From: Nocardioides daeguensis
Lineage (GTDB): Bacteria > Actinomycetota > Actinomycetes > Propionibacteriales > Nocardioidaceae
Assembly (NCBI RefSeq): GCF_019192965.1
Contig: NZ_JAHTKU010000017.1
Coordinates: 62,001-126,000 of the forward strand
Length of the DNA: 64,000 bases
Direction: 5' to 3'
This document shows, in pieces, positions 52,341 to 60,740 of the stretch. The notes under the pieces are model-generated. The model was not told where the DNA came from, did no database searches, and worked only from the letters and a program-made list of their open reading frames with translations. Made by a program: the position numbers and the translations under genes. Within the stretch, counting starts at the first letter, position 1. Each line of letters begins with the position of its first letter.

Positions 52341-53545
52341 ACCAGCAACAGCTGACCTACAGCCCCTTTGACCCGGCGGTGATCGAAGACCCCTACCCTG
52401 TCTACCGCGAGTTGCGCGAGAACGCTCCCCTCTTCTGGTCGCCAGCGGCGAGCACCTGGGTGCTGAGCCGCTACGACGACGTCTCCGCGGCCCTGCTCGA
52501 CCCGGAGACATACTCCTCGGCGTCCGGGATCTTCCCCACCCCACCCGGGGTCGACATGACCGAGCTGTTCCTGCCCATGCTCATCATGAGCGACCCACCC
52601 CGGCACACCCAGCTTCGCCGCCTCATCAGCAAGGCCTTCACCCCGCGCCGCATCGCCGGACTCGAGACGCGCATCCAAGCCCTCGTCGACGACCTCCTCG
52701 ACCAGGCTCCCGACACCGGGACCTGGGACTTCGTCTCCGGGTTCGCCGGACCGCTCCCGGCCATCGTCATCGCCGACATGCTCGGTGTGCCGCGCAACGA
52801 TCGCGACCGGTTCCGAACCTGGTCCACCACCCTCATCCAGTCCAGCCCCATCCGCGGAGAGTTCGGCCCCGGGCTGGACGCCGCCTCAGCGCTCTACGAG
52901 TACTTCGCGGCGTTCCTCGCCGAGCGACGTGCCCACCCCCAAGACGACCTCATGACAGCACTCGTCCACGCCGAGGTGGACGGTGCCTACCTCAGCGAGG
53001 AGGAGCTCCTCGGCTTCTGCCTTCTGCTACTCGTCGCCGGGCACGAAACCACCACCAACCTCCTCTCCAACAGCGCCGTCATACTCGCCCAGCATCCCGA
53101 GAGCCGTCGACAGCTGGCGGATCATCCCCATCTCGTTCCCGCCGCGGTCGAGGAGCTGCTCCGCTACGACTCCCCGGTCCAGGGCCTCGCGCGCACCCTG
53201 ACCCGACAGGTGGACCTACACGGCCAACGCATGAAGACCGGCGACACCGTGCTGCTGTTGTTCGGATCCGCGAACCGCGACGACCACGCCTTCCCCGCCC
53301 CCGACAACTTCGACATCAACCGCCGCCCCGAACGACAGATCGCCTTCGGCCGGGGCATCCACTTCTGCCTCGGCGCAGCCCTGGCACGCCTCGAAGCACA
53401 GATCGCTCTCCAGGCACTCCTAGCCCGACGTCGTGACTGGGATGTCGACCTCAACTCAGCGGTCCGACTTCGCTCCGGTCCGATCCGCGGCTACGTCTCG
53501 CTGCCCGTGCAGTGGGCGAGCGCCGCGCCGCCCTCATCAAAGTAA
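52337..53545 (+). CDS. Cytochrome P450 (typical soluble bacterial type)
   Basis: This 402-residue P450 has the I-helix LLVAGHETTTNLL, the K-helix EELLR and heme loop FGRGIHFCLGAALARLE with the axial cysteine. Normal length for the CYP105/CYP107-like actinobacterial group. ATG 52337 has GAGGGG upstream and overlaps the MmpL remnant's stop, so it was probably co-transcribed with a once-functional transporter. The substrate is unknown. Confidence 0.9.
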   Translation: MNQQQLTYSPFDPAVIEDPYPVYRELRENAPLFWSPAASTWVLSRYDDVSAALLDPETYSSASGIFPTPPGVDMTELFLPMLIMSDPPRHTQLRRLISKAFTPRRIAGLETRIQALVDDLLDQAPDTGTWDFVSGFAGPLPAIVIADMLGVPRNDRDRFRTWSTTLIQSSPIRGEFGPGLDAASALYEYFAAFLAERRAHPQDDLMTALVHAEVDGAYLSEEELLGFCLLLLVAGHETTTNLLSNSAVILAQHPESRRQLADHPHLVPAAVEELLRYDSPVQGLARTLTRQVDLHGQRMKTGDTVLLLFGSANRDDHAFPAPDNFDINRRPERQIAFGRGIHFCLGAALARLEAQIALQALLARRRDWDVDLNSAVRLRSGPIRGYVSLPVQWASAAPPSSK

Positions 53546-53556
53546 GGGAGCGCCTC

Positions 53557-54123
53557 GTGAAGAACCACCCGAAGCCGACCCGCGCCAGCGTCCTCCACGC
53601 CGTGACCGAGGAGATCCTGGCCCGCAAAGACGGGCAGATCCCCACCGACATCGACGCCATCGACACCTTCTTCCACGACCCCGAAGACCTCGCGGACGCC
53701 CTGCTGCTTCGCTGGCACACGCTCCTGACTGCTTCACTAGAACGCGGACTCGTCGGCGACCCCGAAGACCGCAAGGAAATGGTCATCGAGGCATGGCGGC
53801 ACGCCAGCGAGACCTACCGGGGCGTGCGGATGGTCATCGACGAGCTGGCTGAGAACCCGACAACCGACGGCATCGCGCACGCTGTCCGCACGACCGCGCG
53901 CAACGACTGGGCAGCCATGGCTATCGCAGCGGGACTGGCCAGTGGCTTCGACGAACCAGCGATTCGAGTGGGGCATCGCCTCGAGCTCGAAGCGCGACGG
54001 CGCAACAACCTCGCAGAAGACACCGCGGTACGCGAGCCGCGACCGCGAAAGCTGTTCAGCAAGTTCAAGACGATCCTCATCGGTCGATCCGTCACCGCAG
54101 GAGTCGAGCGCCCTCGACCCTGA
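53557..54123 (+). CDS. 188-residue hypothetical protein paired with the P450
   Basis: GTG 53557 with AAGGGAG upstream, 11 bases after the P450 stop. The protein is soluble, helical and charged (VLHAVTEEILARKDGQIPTD; DPEDRKEMVIEAWRHASETY), with a C-terminal basic tail KLFSKFKTILIGRSVTAG. It resembles a TetR-type helical ligand domain without an HTH, but that is a guess. A longer upstream start would overlap the P450. Confidence 0.55.
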   Translation: MKNHPKPTRASVLHAVTEEILARKDGQIPTDIDAIDTFFHDPEDLADALLLRWHTLLTASLERGLVGDPEDRKEMVIEAWRHASETYRGVRMVIDELAENPTTDGIAHAVRTTARNDWAAMAIAAGLASGFDEPAIRVGHRLELEARRRNNLAEDTAVREPRPRKLFSKFKTILIGRSVTAGVERPRP

Positions 54124-54237
54124 CGTCGGTGAACCCCGCATCACGATCACGAACGAAGGCCAGCAGCAGGACGAAAAGGGCTTCGATCGGGTGCAAGCCG
54201 CCCAGGTGTCACGCGGTGACCGCAGCCGAGACCACTG

Positions 54238-54378
54238 GTGCAGTCCCTCCTGCTGCGGGTGGTGGTCGACGACCTTGGGCGCCTGGTGGAGGAGGCCCCG
54301 CCCGAGGCGTTGGCCGCGTACCTGACCGAGCGGGCCGAGGCCGGACACACCGTCGACCCCCCCATAGCCCAGAACTAG
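54238..54378 (+). other. Short frame, possible gene-end remnant
   Basis: A 46-codon frame (VQSLLLRVVVDDLGRLVEEA...) ending at TAG 54376-54378 has natural protein composition, but it lacks a good SD and any recognised family. Its stop shares bases with that of the SulP remnant on the other strand. It is probably the tail of a deleted gene. Confidence 0.25.
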
Positions 54379-54711
54379 TGCGAGGGCAGCTCTCCGGCGA
54401 GCCGACCGTGCCGTTCGGCGCTGGCGTCATTGAGACCGACGATCTCGACGGTCTTGCCCTTGCGTTCGTACTTGGGTGATGGCGTCGAGCGAGGCGACGG
54501 TCAAGGCGTCCCAGATGTGTGACTGGGACAGGTCGATGACGACGCGGTTGGGGTCGTCGGCGTACTCGTACTGCGTGTATAGGTCGTTGCTGGAGGCGAA
54601 GAACAGCTCGCCGGTGACCGTGTAGACCGCCGCGACGGTCCCGTCTGCGCTCTCGACGAGCTCGCGGTGGGTGTCGGTGAGGTGGGCGACCCTGCGGGCG
54701 TAAAGCGTCAT
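54375..54711 (-). pseudogene. SulP-family anion transporter, C-terminal STAS fragment, frameshifted
   Basis: Minus-strand frame with VYTVTGELFFASSNDLYTQY and VVIDLSQSHIWDALTVASLD, the SulP STAS domain signature. At ATCACCCAAG (about 54475) one extra base shifts the frame. Reading on in the other frame gives KYERKGKTVEIVGLNDAS and HGRLAGELPSH before the stop at 54375. The whole membrane domain is missing; the fragment meets the MmpL tail of the other strand at about 54715. Confidence 0.8.
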
Positions 54712-54728
54712 GGCAACCAGGACGCCGC

Positions 54729-54944
54729 CCCGTGATCATCTCCGCAGGCATCATCTTCGCCAGCACCTTCGTCGCCCTCCTCTCTTCACCAGTGGTCACC
54801 CTCGCGGAGACCGGCTTCACCGTGGCAGCAGGACTGCTGCTCGACACCTTCGTGGTCCGCAGCCTCATCGTGCCCGCGTGTGCCGCCCTGCTCGAGGATC
54901 ACAATTGGTGGCCGACTCGGATGCGGCGCCACGGGATCGGGTGA
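54729..54944 (+). pseudogene. MmpL/RND transporter C-terminal fragment
   Basis: Plus-strand frame IISAGIIFASTFVALLSSPV, TGFTVAAGLLLDTFVVRSLI and LLEDHNWWPTRM, matching the last 70 residues of MmpL proteins and closely the remnant at 52060-52250. There is no start or upstream part, so only the tail of a second deleted copy remains. Confidence 0.8.
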
Positions 54945-55135
54945 TCGACCGGCCGATTGCCAGTCCCTGGACGGGACCACTCCTCGGTCGACGGCCGCTG
55001 GAGTATCGGGCGCCAACGTCTTCTGTCCGGCGCCCTGATGCTCGGGCCAGCCACCGGGGAACGCGGGTCGGCGCGCGCCACTGGCCCGATGCGCCGGCGT
55101 CCGCGTTGAGCCTCCGCATTGAGGCTTCCGGCCTC

Positions 55136-57481
55136 CTATCGCTGGGGGCGGCCGGGCTCCTGGATCGAGGCGGTGGAGCCGTTGCCTGACAGGGCGCTCA
55201 GCTCGTCGTTGACGGTCGCTTGTGCGCTCGACCGCTGGCTGAGCAGGGTGGCGAGCCGGTCGCCTTCGACGTCGAGGTTCGGGATCAAGCGATCGAGCCA
55301 GCGCGGCAGCCACCACGCCCTGTCGTCGACGATCGCCATTACTGCTGGCATGAGTGTCACGCGGACGAAGAAGGCGTCGATGAGGATGCCAACGGCGAGC
55401 GCAAGGCCGACCTGTTTGACCACGATGTCGTGGCTGAAGATAAAGCCGGAGAAGACGGCGATCATGATCAGGGCCGCTGCTACGACTACGCGGCTTGCTT
55501 GGTCGAAGCCGTGGACGACACTGCGCATGCCGTGGTGGCCGTGGACGTAGGCGTCTCGCATCGAGGAGACGAGGAAGACCTGGTAGTCCATGGCGAGTCC
55601 GTAGAGGATGCCTGTGGCGATGATCGGTATGAAGCTCATGATCGGGCCACCTCCCTCCACTGCAAACAGGCTGCCGAACCATCCCCAGGTGAAGACGGCT
55701 GTAGTGACGCCGAAGGTGGCCAGGATGCTGAGCAGGAACCCGGCAGTCGCGACGAGTGGAACGATGACGGACCGGAAGACCAACATCAGGATCAGTAGCG
55801 ATAGCAGCACGATGACCCCGAGGTACTGCGGGATCACGCCGGCGAGCTTGTCGGACATGTCGATGCTGATCGCGGTGTAACCGGTCACGCCCAGCGTCAC
55901 TTGGTTGTCCTTGGCAAGGTCGAGATCGGGTTGGCGCAGCGCCCTGACCAGATCCGTGGTGGCTTGGTCGGAGGGACCGGACTTCGGGATCACGCTGAGG
56001 ACGACCAGTTGACCTGACCTGCCTGCCCCGAGAGGCACAACCGCAGCGACATTGTGCTGTTGCTGGAGAGCCTGAATGAGCTTGGCGGTGACCGCGGGGG
56101 TGATCGGAGGGCCGGGGTGTGTCGGCTCGGCGGTGACAAGCAGGGGGCCGTTGAACCCTTCTCCGAATCCACGCGAAATCGCGTCGTACCCTTGCCGAGC
56201 ACTGGAGTCGCTACTCGCGGTAGCGGCGGTAGGGATGCCGAGCTCCATGCTGGCCGCGGGGATGGCTGCAACTCCCAGCAGCGTCGCGACGATCGCGATG
56301 ACCGGCCATCGATACTTGATGACACGCTTCACCCAGTGGTCTGCGACGCTGTGCGCTTCATCGGCAAGGCGCTCGCGGCGGGTGTGGCGAGCTTTGACGG
56401 AGCAGATTCGCTCGCCAACGAGACCCAGCAGCGCGGGCAGCATAGTGAGCGCGATGAGGACGGCCAGCGCCACAGTCGATGCCGCGACCAGCGCCATGAC
56501 GGTCAGCATGGTGATGCCGATGATGGTCAGGGCTGTGAGCGCGACGATCACAGTGAGACCGGCGAAGAACACGGCGCTTCCAGCGGTGCCGACGGCACGG
56601 CTGGCCGCCTCGTGCGCGGCCAGGCCCTGATCCAGGATCAAGCGCCGCTGCCGGTTCACGATGAACAGCGAGTAGTCGATCCCGACCGCGAGGCCAACCA
56701 TGAGTCCGAGAACCGGGGTTGCTGAACTCATCGATAGAACCGTCGAGAGAGCATAGGCGCCGCCCACACCGATACCGACCCCGACAAGCGCGTTGACCAA
56801 AGGCAGCCCAGCAGCGACCACCGAGCCCAGTGTCAGCACGAGCACGATCCCGGCCACCGTGAGACCGATGACTTCCCCTGCGCCGACGGGTACCTCGAGC
56901 GCTTTGAGCGAGTCGCTGGGCAAGGCCGTGATCCCGGTACCGGTCTCGCTGCGTTCCACCGCGTCCAGGACCGCGGTCACGTCACTGTTCGCCAGTGACG
57001 TGGTGGGGACCTTGAACTGGAACTGGAACAAGACCGTGTCACCGCGGGCGGAGAGGAGCGCCCCGGGCACCGGGGCCCCGTCGTACATCAGTGGCCGGAA
57101 GGGCTGGGCGTTCTCCGGTACGCGGCTCGGATCGCCGGCGGCGGGTTCCAGTTTCGGGGGAGCGGCGACCTGATCCAACCCAAAGACGGCATCAATGGCC
57201 CGGGCCATCGCCTCGACCCGATCTGGGGTATCAATACGCTGTCCCTCGGGCACGACAAACACCACACTGGCTTGACCACCCGACACCTCCGGCAGTTCAG
57301 CCGTGACGCGGTCGAGCACTGTCTGCGCCTCGGTCCCGTCCACCTTGAAGCCCGAACTCACGCTGACACCGTTGAGGGCGATACCCGCGATGACGATGCC
57401 GATCGCGACGAGCCAGCCCGCCAAAACGAACCAAGGTCGGTCGAACGCTCGGTGACCCAGCCGGTAGAGAAGCGTGGACAT
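55136..57481 (-). CDS. MmpL-type RND family transporter (intact)
   Basis: A 781-residue integral membrane protein of the MmpL/HpnN group. A short N-terminal helix (about 17-37) is followed by an extracytoplasmic domain, five helices with GLAVGIDYSLFIVNRQRRL (conserved Asp-Tyr pair of the proton path), a second loop domain and five more helices with GILYGLAMDYQVFLVSSMRD. The tail WWLPRWLDRLIPN ends it. It exports lipids or hydrophobic compounds using the proton gradient. A TetR gene precedes it and reads in the same direction. Confidence 0.9.
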   Translation of the reverse strand: MSTLLYRLGHRAFDRPWFVLAGWLVAIGIVIAGIALNGVSVSSGFKVDGTEAQTVLDRVTAELPEVSGGQASVVFVVPEGQRIDTPDRVEAMARAIDAVFGLDQVAAPPKLEPAAGDPSRVPENAQPFRPLMYDGAPVPGALLSARGDTVLFQFQFKVPTTSLANSDVTAVLDAVERSETGTGITALPSDSLKALEVPVGAGEVIGLTVAGIVLVLTLGSVVAAGLPLVNALVGVGIGVGGAYALSTVLSMSSATPVLGLMVGLAVGIDYSLFIVNRQRRLILDQGLAAHEAASRAVGTAGSAVFFAGLTVIVALTALTIIGITMLTVMALVAASTVALAVLIALTMLPALLGLVGERICSVKARHTRRERLADEAHSVADHWVKRVIKYRWPVIAIVATLLGVAAIPAASMELGIPTAATASSDSSARQGYDAISRGFGEGFNGPLLVTAEPTHPGPPITPAVTAKLIQALQQQHNVAAVVPLGAGRSGQLVVLSVIPKSGPSDQATTDLVRALRQPDLDLAKDNQVTLGVTGYTAISIDMSDKLAGVIPQYLGVIVLLSLLILMLVFRSVIVPLVATAGFLLSILATFGVTTAVFTWGWFGSLFAVEGGGPIMSFIPIIATGILYGLAMDYQVFLVSSMRDAYVHGHHGMRSVVHGFDQASRVVVAAALIMIAVFSGFIFSHDIVVKQVGLALAVGILIDAFFVRVTLMPAVMAIVDDRAWWLPRWLDRLIPNLDVEGDRLATLLSQRSSAQATVNDELSALSGNGSTASIQEPGRPQR

Positions 57482-57519
57482 CTGGTGCCCTTTCCGTGAG
57501 CATCGCGGCGACGGCGCCG

Positions 57520-58128
57520 CTAGAAGCCTGACCGCAGGTAGCCAAAGGCGAGTTCGAGGAACTCCTCGTAGTCGATCGACCCCGGTTGGGCGCTTGAGGC
57601 ACCGTCGGCGACATGCACGTCCAGGGCTCCCTCCAGGGCCGCTGAGATCGCCCCGTAGACGGCGCCAAACAGCAACGGCGCGTAGATGCCGGGATGGCGA
57701 TCCCGGGCCGCTGTGCGCAGGGTCTCCTGGGCCGCGTCACGCATCCGGTGTTGAAGGGAAAACACGTACGGTTCGAGAGTGGGATACCGGCCCGACAGCA
57801 CGACCAGTTCGCGCATCTGTACGAACGCCTCCGTCGTCAGTTGCGCCTTCAAGACCTCGTGCAAGGCGTCCAGGAGGGGCAGGTCCGCAGCCAAGTCGCC
57901 GAGCGCGATTGTCGCCTCACTGACGCCGCGGAACGCGACCATCGCGATGGCCTCTTCCTTGCAGCTGAAGTGGTTGGCGAAGGTCCTACGCGAGTATCCA
58001 GCGCGGCGGGCGACATCATCGATCACGAACCCGTCGACTCCGTGCTCTCGCGCCAGCTCGAACGCCGCCTGCGCGAGTGCCTGGGCAGTCGCCTCTCGCT
58101 TGCGTTCTCGAAGCCCGGGTTCGGTCAT
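57520..58128 (-). CDS. TetR-family regulator of the MmpL transporter
   Basis: This 202-residue protein starts MTEPGLRERKREAT at 58128; the longer frame has no better SD. HTH at about 12-58 (AFELAREHGVDGFVIDDVAR; YSRRTFANHFSCKEEAIA) followed by a helical domain. A nearly perfect 17-bp palindrome lies 38 bases upstream. It is 38 bases before the MmpL gene, so it probably represses it together with its own gene. Confidence 0.85.
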   Translation of the reverse strand: MTEPGLRERKREATAQALAQAAFELAREHGVDGFVIDDVARRAGYSRRTFANHFSCKEEAIAMVAFRGVSEATIALGDLAADLPLLDALHEVLKAQLTTEAFVQMRELVVLSGRYPTLEPYVFSLQHRMRDAAQETLRTAARDRHPGIYAPLLFGAVYGAISAALEGALDVHVADGASSAQPGSIDYEEFLELAFGYLRSGF

Positions 58129-58150
58129 GGATTGAGTTTCCCAGCGCGAG

Positions 58151-58182
58151 TGCCCATTGAGCAAGATTGCCCATTGGGCAAT
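58151..58182. promoter_or_regulatory. Palindromic operator before the TetR/MmpL operon
   Basis: ATTGCCCATTGGGCAAT (58166-58182) is a perfect 8-1-8 palindrome. Just next to it TGCCCATTGAGCAA (58151-58164) is an imperfect second copy. Two overlapping sites upstream of a TetR start strongly suggest its operator. Confidence 0.7.
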
Positions 58183-58439
58183 GCCCCCAGGGACGTCTGC
58201 GGAAGCGACACCGCGCGGGGACTGCGGAATCGCGGCTATCAGACAGCGCTTGGCCGGCTACGACGGCCGCCGACAGGGGCCACCGGAATCGGCTGGCTGG
58301 AGCGGCGCTCAGGGTGGGACCGGGGAATACCCGCGTCCGAGCCTGCTCCCCCGCTCGGCATGGTCGCGCGTGAGAGCGTTGCTCTCCTATGGGGGATCCT
58401 TGTGGGGGGCTCGGCGGCGATGGATCTTGCTTCCCCTGA
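58183..58439. other. Intergenic, no supported gene
   Basis: About 257 bases between the TetR operator and the thioesterase remnant, with no convincing frame or repeat. Confidence 0.35.
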
Positions 58440-59048
58440 TTGCCTTCGGCAGCGACGATTCCTCCATCGTTGATCGCGTCTGACCTCGCAAGAACTCCTC
58501 CAGCTGGACCAGGCCGCGTGCTGTTTCCTTCTCGATGCGCCGTTCGTGGCGCAGACGGAGTGGTTGCCTCACATGTCTTCGATGACCGCCACGTCGGGGC
58601 GCCGGGAATCGCGCACGGTGGCGCCGTGGCAACAGTCCTCGATGACTTGCTCGGCTTCCTGCTCTACCTGACGGGCCAGCCTGCCGTGACCCGCTCCCTG
58701 ACGATCGAGTACCTGTCGCCGGTCTTGCTCGGTGTGCAGTACGAACTTGCCGGCAAGGCCATGGAGACGAAGGGACGCAAACGCTTTGTCGAAGCAGAGG
58801 TAGCCGACCCCCAGCAGCGGATCGTCGCCCGAGCCACAGCACTCTTCGTGGCCGTCGAGGTGGCTCACTTCGATCAGGCGCATTCGGCCGAGGAGGGGCG
58901 CGCCCACAGCTTCAAGGCCGGGTCGCGGGCCGGGCTCCAACCACTCGGCGACGGCACTATGTTGTTACAAGCCCGGTACAAACGGCCGGGACATCTCGAC
59001 GTTTGCGCAGGTCAACATGGGTCAGTCAGTCACTACTACGACATCTGA
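58440..59048 (+). pseudogene. PaaI-type thioesterase lacking its N terminus, probable pseudogene
   Basis: The frame from TTG 58440 has a non-homologous head, then VGAPGIAHGGAVATVLDDLL and the rest of the hotdog core (about residues 42-135 of the frame), closely matching the enzyme at 50253. The about 40 N-terminal residues with the CLGCGP motif are missing. The C-terminal end runs past the normal stop into unrelated sequence. There is no clear SD. Confidence 0.6.
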
Positions 59049-59065
59049 CAGACGTCGTAACGCCG

Positions 59066-59108
59066 AAAGGGCCCTTGACCTGCGCCAACGCAGCGTCGGG
59101 GGCCCTTT
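59066..59108. terminator. Long hairpin in the convergent gap
   Basis: AAAGGGCCC (59066-59074) and GGGCCCTTT (59100-59108) form a 9-bp stem with a 25-base loop, between the convergent thioesterase remnant and hemerythrin gene, giving a U-rich end in both directions. A bidirectional terminator. Confidence 0.55.
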
Positions 59109-59160
59109 GCGTTGATCCAGAATCGCAAACGTTCCGCAGGAGATCCGCATGACCGGTGGG

Positions 59161-59961
59161 TCATGCCGCGCTCCTGGTCAGCGCCAAACGCCAGGTCTGC
59201 GGGCCGTTCTCCAGGTACTCGACCGCGAACTCCCCGGGCCAGCGTTCGTCGATCTGGCCGAGCAGCGGGATCGGGTCGTGCGGTGCGAGGAGCACAAGCC
59301 CGCCACCGGCGGCCACCGTGTCGAGTGCTCCGAAGATCGTCGCGTGCCGGATGGCGTGCGGGATCGACCGTGCGTCCAGTTCGGGATACCCCTCGGCCTG
59401 CCGTTCGCCGCACGAGCAGGCGTGCCCGCCGCAACCCGACGGCTCGCCGGCCTGGTCGGCTTGGTCCGCCTGGTGTCCGAGCAGGTCGTGCATCCCCTCC
59501 AGCAGGGCGGCGACCGAGACCCCCGGCGTGGTGGCCAGCAATGGCAGCACCAGCCGGTTCTCCTTGGCCAGGTGCGACTCGAAGAGCACCCGCAGCGCCA
59601 CGGCCGCCGCGGCCGCGCGAACCGGGCCGCCGGTCCCGTCCTCCAGGCCGTGCACCAGGTCGCCGATGAGCCGGTGCTCCTCGAGCATGGCGTCCACCAG
59701 GAGTCGTCCCTCGGTGGTGGCTCCGGCTGCCGGGTACAGCGCCTGCTCCTCGGCCTGTGCGTGCGGCAGCAGCTCCTCGTTGCACCAGCCGGCCAGCAGC
59801 CGGCGGGCGTCCTCGGCCGCGAGGAACTCCAAGCGGGCAGCCGCCGCCACGAGCGCCTCGACATGGATCGTGAGGGCGCCGCTCATCTGCGCGTGGTGGG
59901 CCTCGACGGCCTCGGCGGCGCGGGCGTCCGCCTCGCTGGTGGCGATGACGATGTCGGACAT
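59161..59961 (-). CDS. Hemerythrin HHE and DUF2249 domain protein
   Basis: A 266-residue protein. The N-terminal hemerythrin-like bundle (about 15-160) has metal-ligand candidates in EAHHAQMSGALTIHVEAL, EELLPHAQAEEQALYP, MLEEHRLIGDLVHGLE and FESHLAKENRLVLP. A Cys/His-rich linker follows (GCGGHACSCGE), then a C-terminal DUF2249-type domain (ALDTVAAGGGLVLLAPHDPI; WRLALTRSAA). Such proteins are linked to NO and nitrosative stress. It diverges from the HTH regulator over 56 bases. Confidence 0.8.
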   Translation of the reverse strand: MSDIVIATSEADARAAEAVEAHHAQMSGALTIHVEALVAAAARLEFLAAEDARRLLAGWCNEELLPHAQAEEQALYPAAGATTEGRLLVDAMLEEHRLIGDLVHGLEDGTGGPVRAAAAAVALRVLFESHLAKENRLVLPLLATTPGVSVAALLEGMHDLLGHQADQADQAGEPSGCGGHACSCGERQAEGYPELDARSIPHAIRHATIFGALDTVAAGGGLVLLAPHDPIPLLGQIDERWPGEFAVEYLENGPQTWRLALTRSAA

Positions 59962-59997
59962 CGGGTCTCCTTCGGGTCGGTTCGCTTTCCACTCCTG

Positions 59998-60025
59998 ATT
60001 TTATTACAGTTTACTCCGTGAATAA
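59998..60025. promoter_or_regulatory. AT-rich inverted repeat in the divergent promoter
   Basis: An AT-rich island (ATTTTATTAC... then GTGAATAATAG) in otherwise GC-rich DNA, with TTATT (60001-60005) and AATAA (60021-60025). It overlaps the GTG start of the HTH gene and probably holds promoters and the site of that regulator. Confidence 0.4.
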
Positions 60026-60740
60026 TAGTCTGCCCGGAACGGCTGCCCGCCGCACTCTCGGCCCGGCTCCCTCATCCGGCCGGGGCGGACCCCATCTGTC
60101 TCCATCGCGGGCGGCGCTGCTGGACACCCTGCGCGCCCAGACCGAGCCGACCACGCTCGGCGCTCTCGCGAGCTCGACCGGCCTCCACCCCAACACCCTC
60201 CGCGAGCACCTCGACGCACTGATCGACCACAGACTGGCGGCCCGCTTCGCCGCAGAGCCCTCCGGCCGCGGGCGGCCAGCGTGGCTCTATGAGGCCACGG
60301 ACCCCGAGCCCGGCGGGTCCAGCGAGTACGCCGGCCTGGCCGCCGCCCTGGCCCGGTCCATCCACCGACGCAGCACCTCGCCGGTCGACGACGCGGTCGA
60401 CGCCGGCAGGGGCTGGGGTCGTGACCTGGCGTCCCGGCGCCCTGCCGCCCGGGGATCGAGTGCGACCGCCGCGCGACGCAGCGTGGTCGAGCTGCTCGAC
60501 GACATGGGCTTCGCGCCGCAGACCGACGCCCGGGCCACCTCGGTCCGCCTGACGCGTTGCCCGCTGCTGGAAGCGGCGCACCAGTACCCCGACGTGGTGT
60601 GCGGGGTGCATCTCGGTCTCGCCCAGGGTGCGCTGGAGGAGTACGGGGCCGACCCGGACGGCGCCGACCTGCTCCCGTTCGCCGAACCCGGCGCCTGCCG
60701 ACTTCACCTGGCACGCCATGCACCGGGGAGGCCGGCATGA
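60018..60740 (+). CDS. HTH regulator with cysteine-rich C terminus (possible Fe-S sensor)
   Basis: This 240-residue protein has a winged HTH at about 30-85 (RAALLDTLRAQTEPTTLGAL; STGLHPNTLREHLDAL). The C-terminal domain contains RCPLLEAA, VVCGVHLGLAQG and PGACRLHL, three cysteines spaced as in SufR-like iron-sulfur regulators. It may sense NO or redox state. The GTG start has no SD and lies in the promoter island, so translation may be leaderless. The stop overlaps the next ATG. Confidence 0.65.
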   Translation: MNNSLPGTAARRTLGPAPSSGRGGPHLSPSRAALLDTLRAQTEPTTLGALASSTGLHPNTLREHLDALIDHRLAARFAAEPSGRGRPAWLYEATDPEPGGSSEYAGLAAALARSIHRRSTSPVDDAVDAGRGWGRDLASRRPAARGSSATAARRSVVELLDDMGFAPQTDARATSVRLTRCPLLEAAHQYPDVVCGVHLGLAQGALEEYGADPDGADLLPFAEPGACRLHLARHAPGRPA

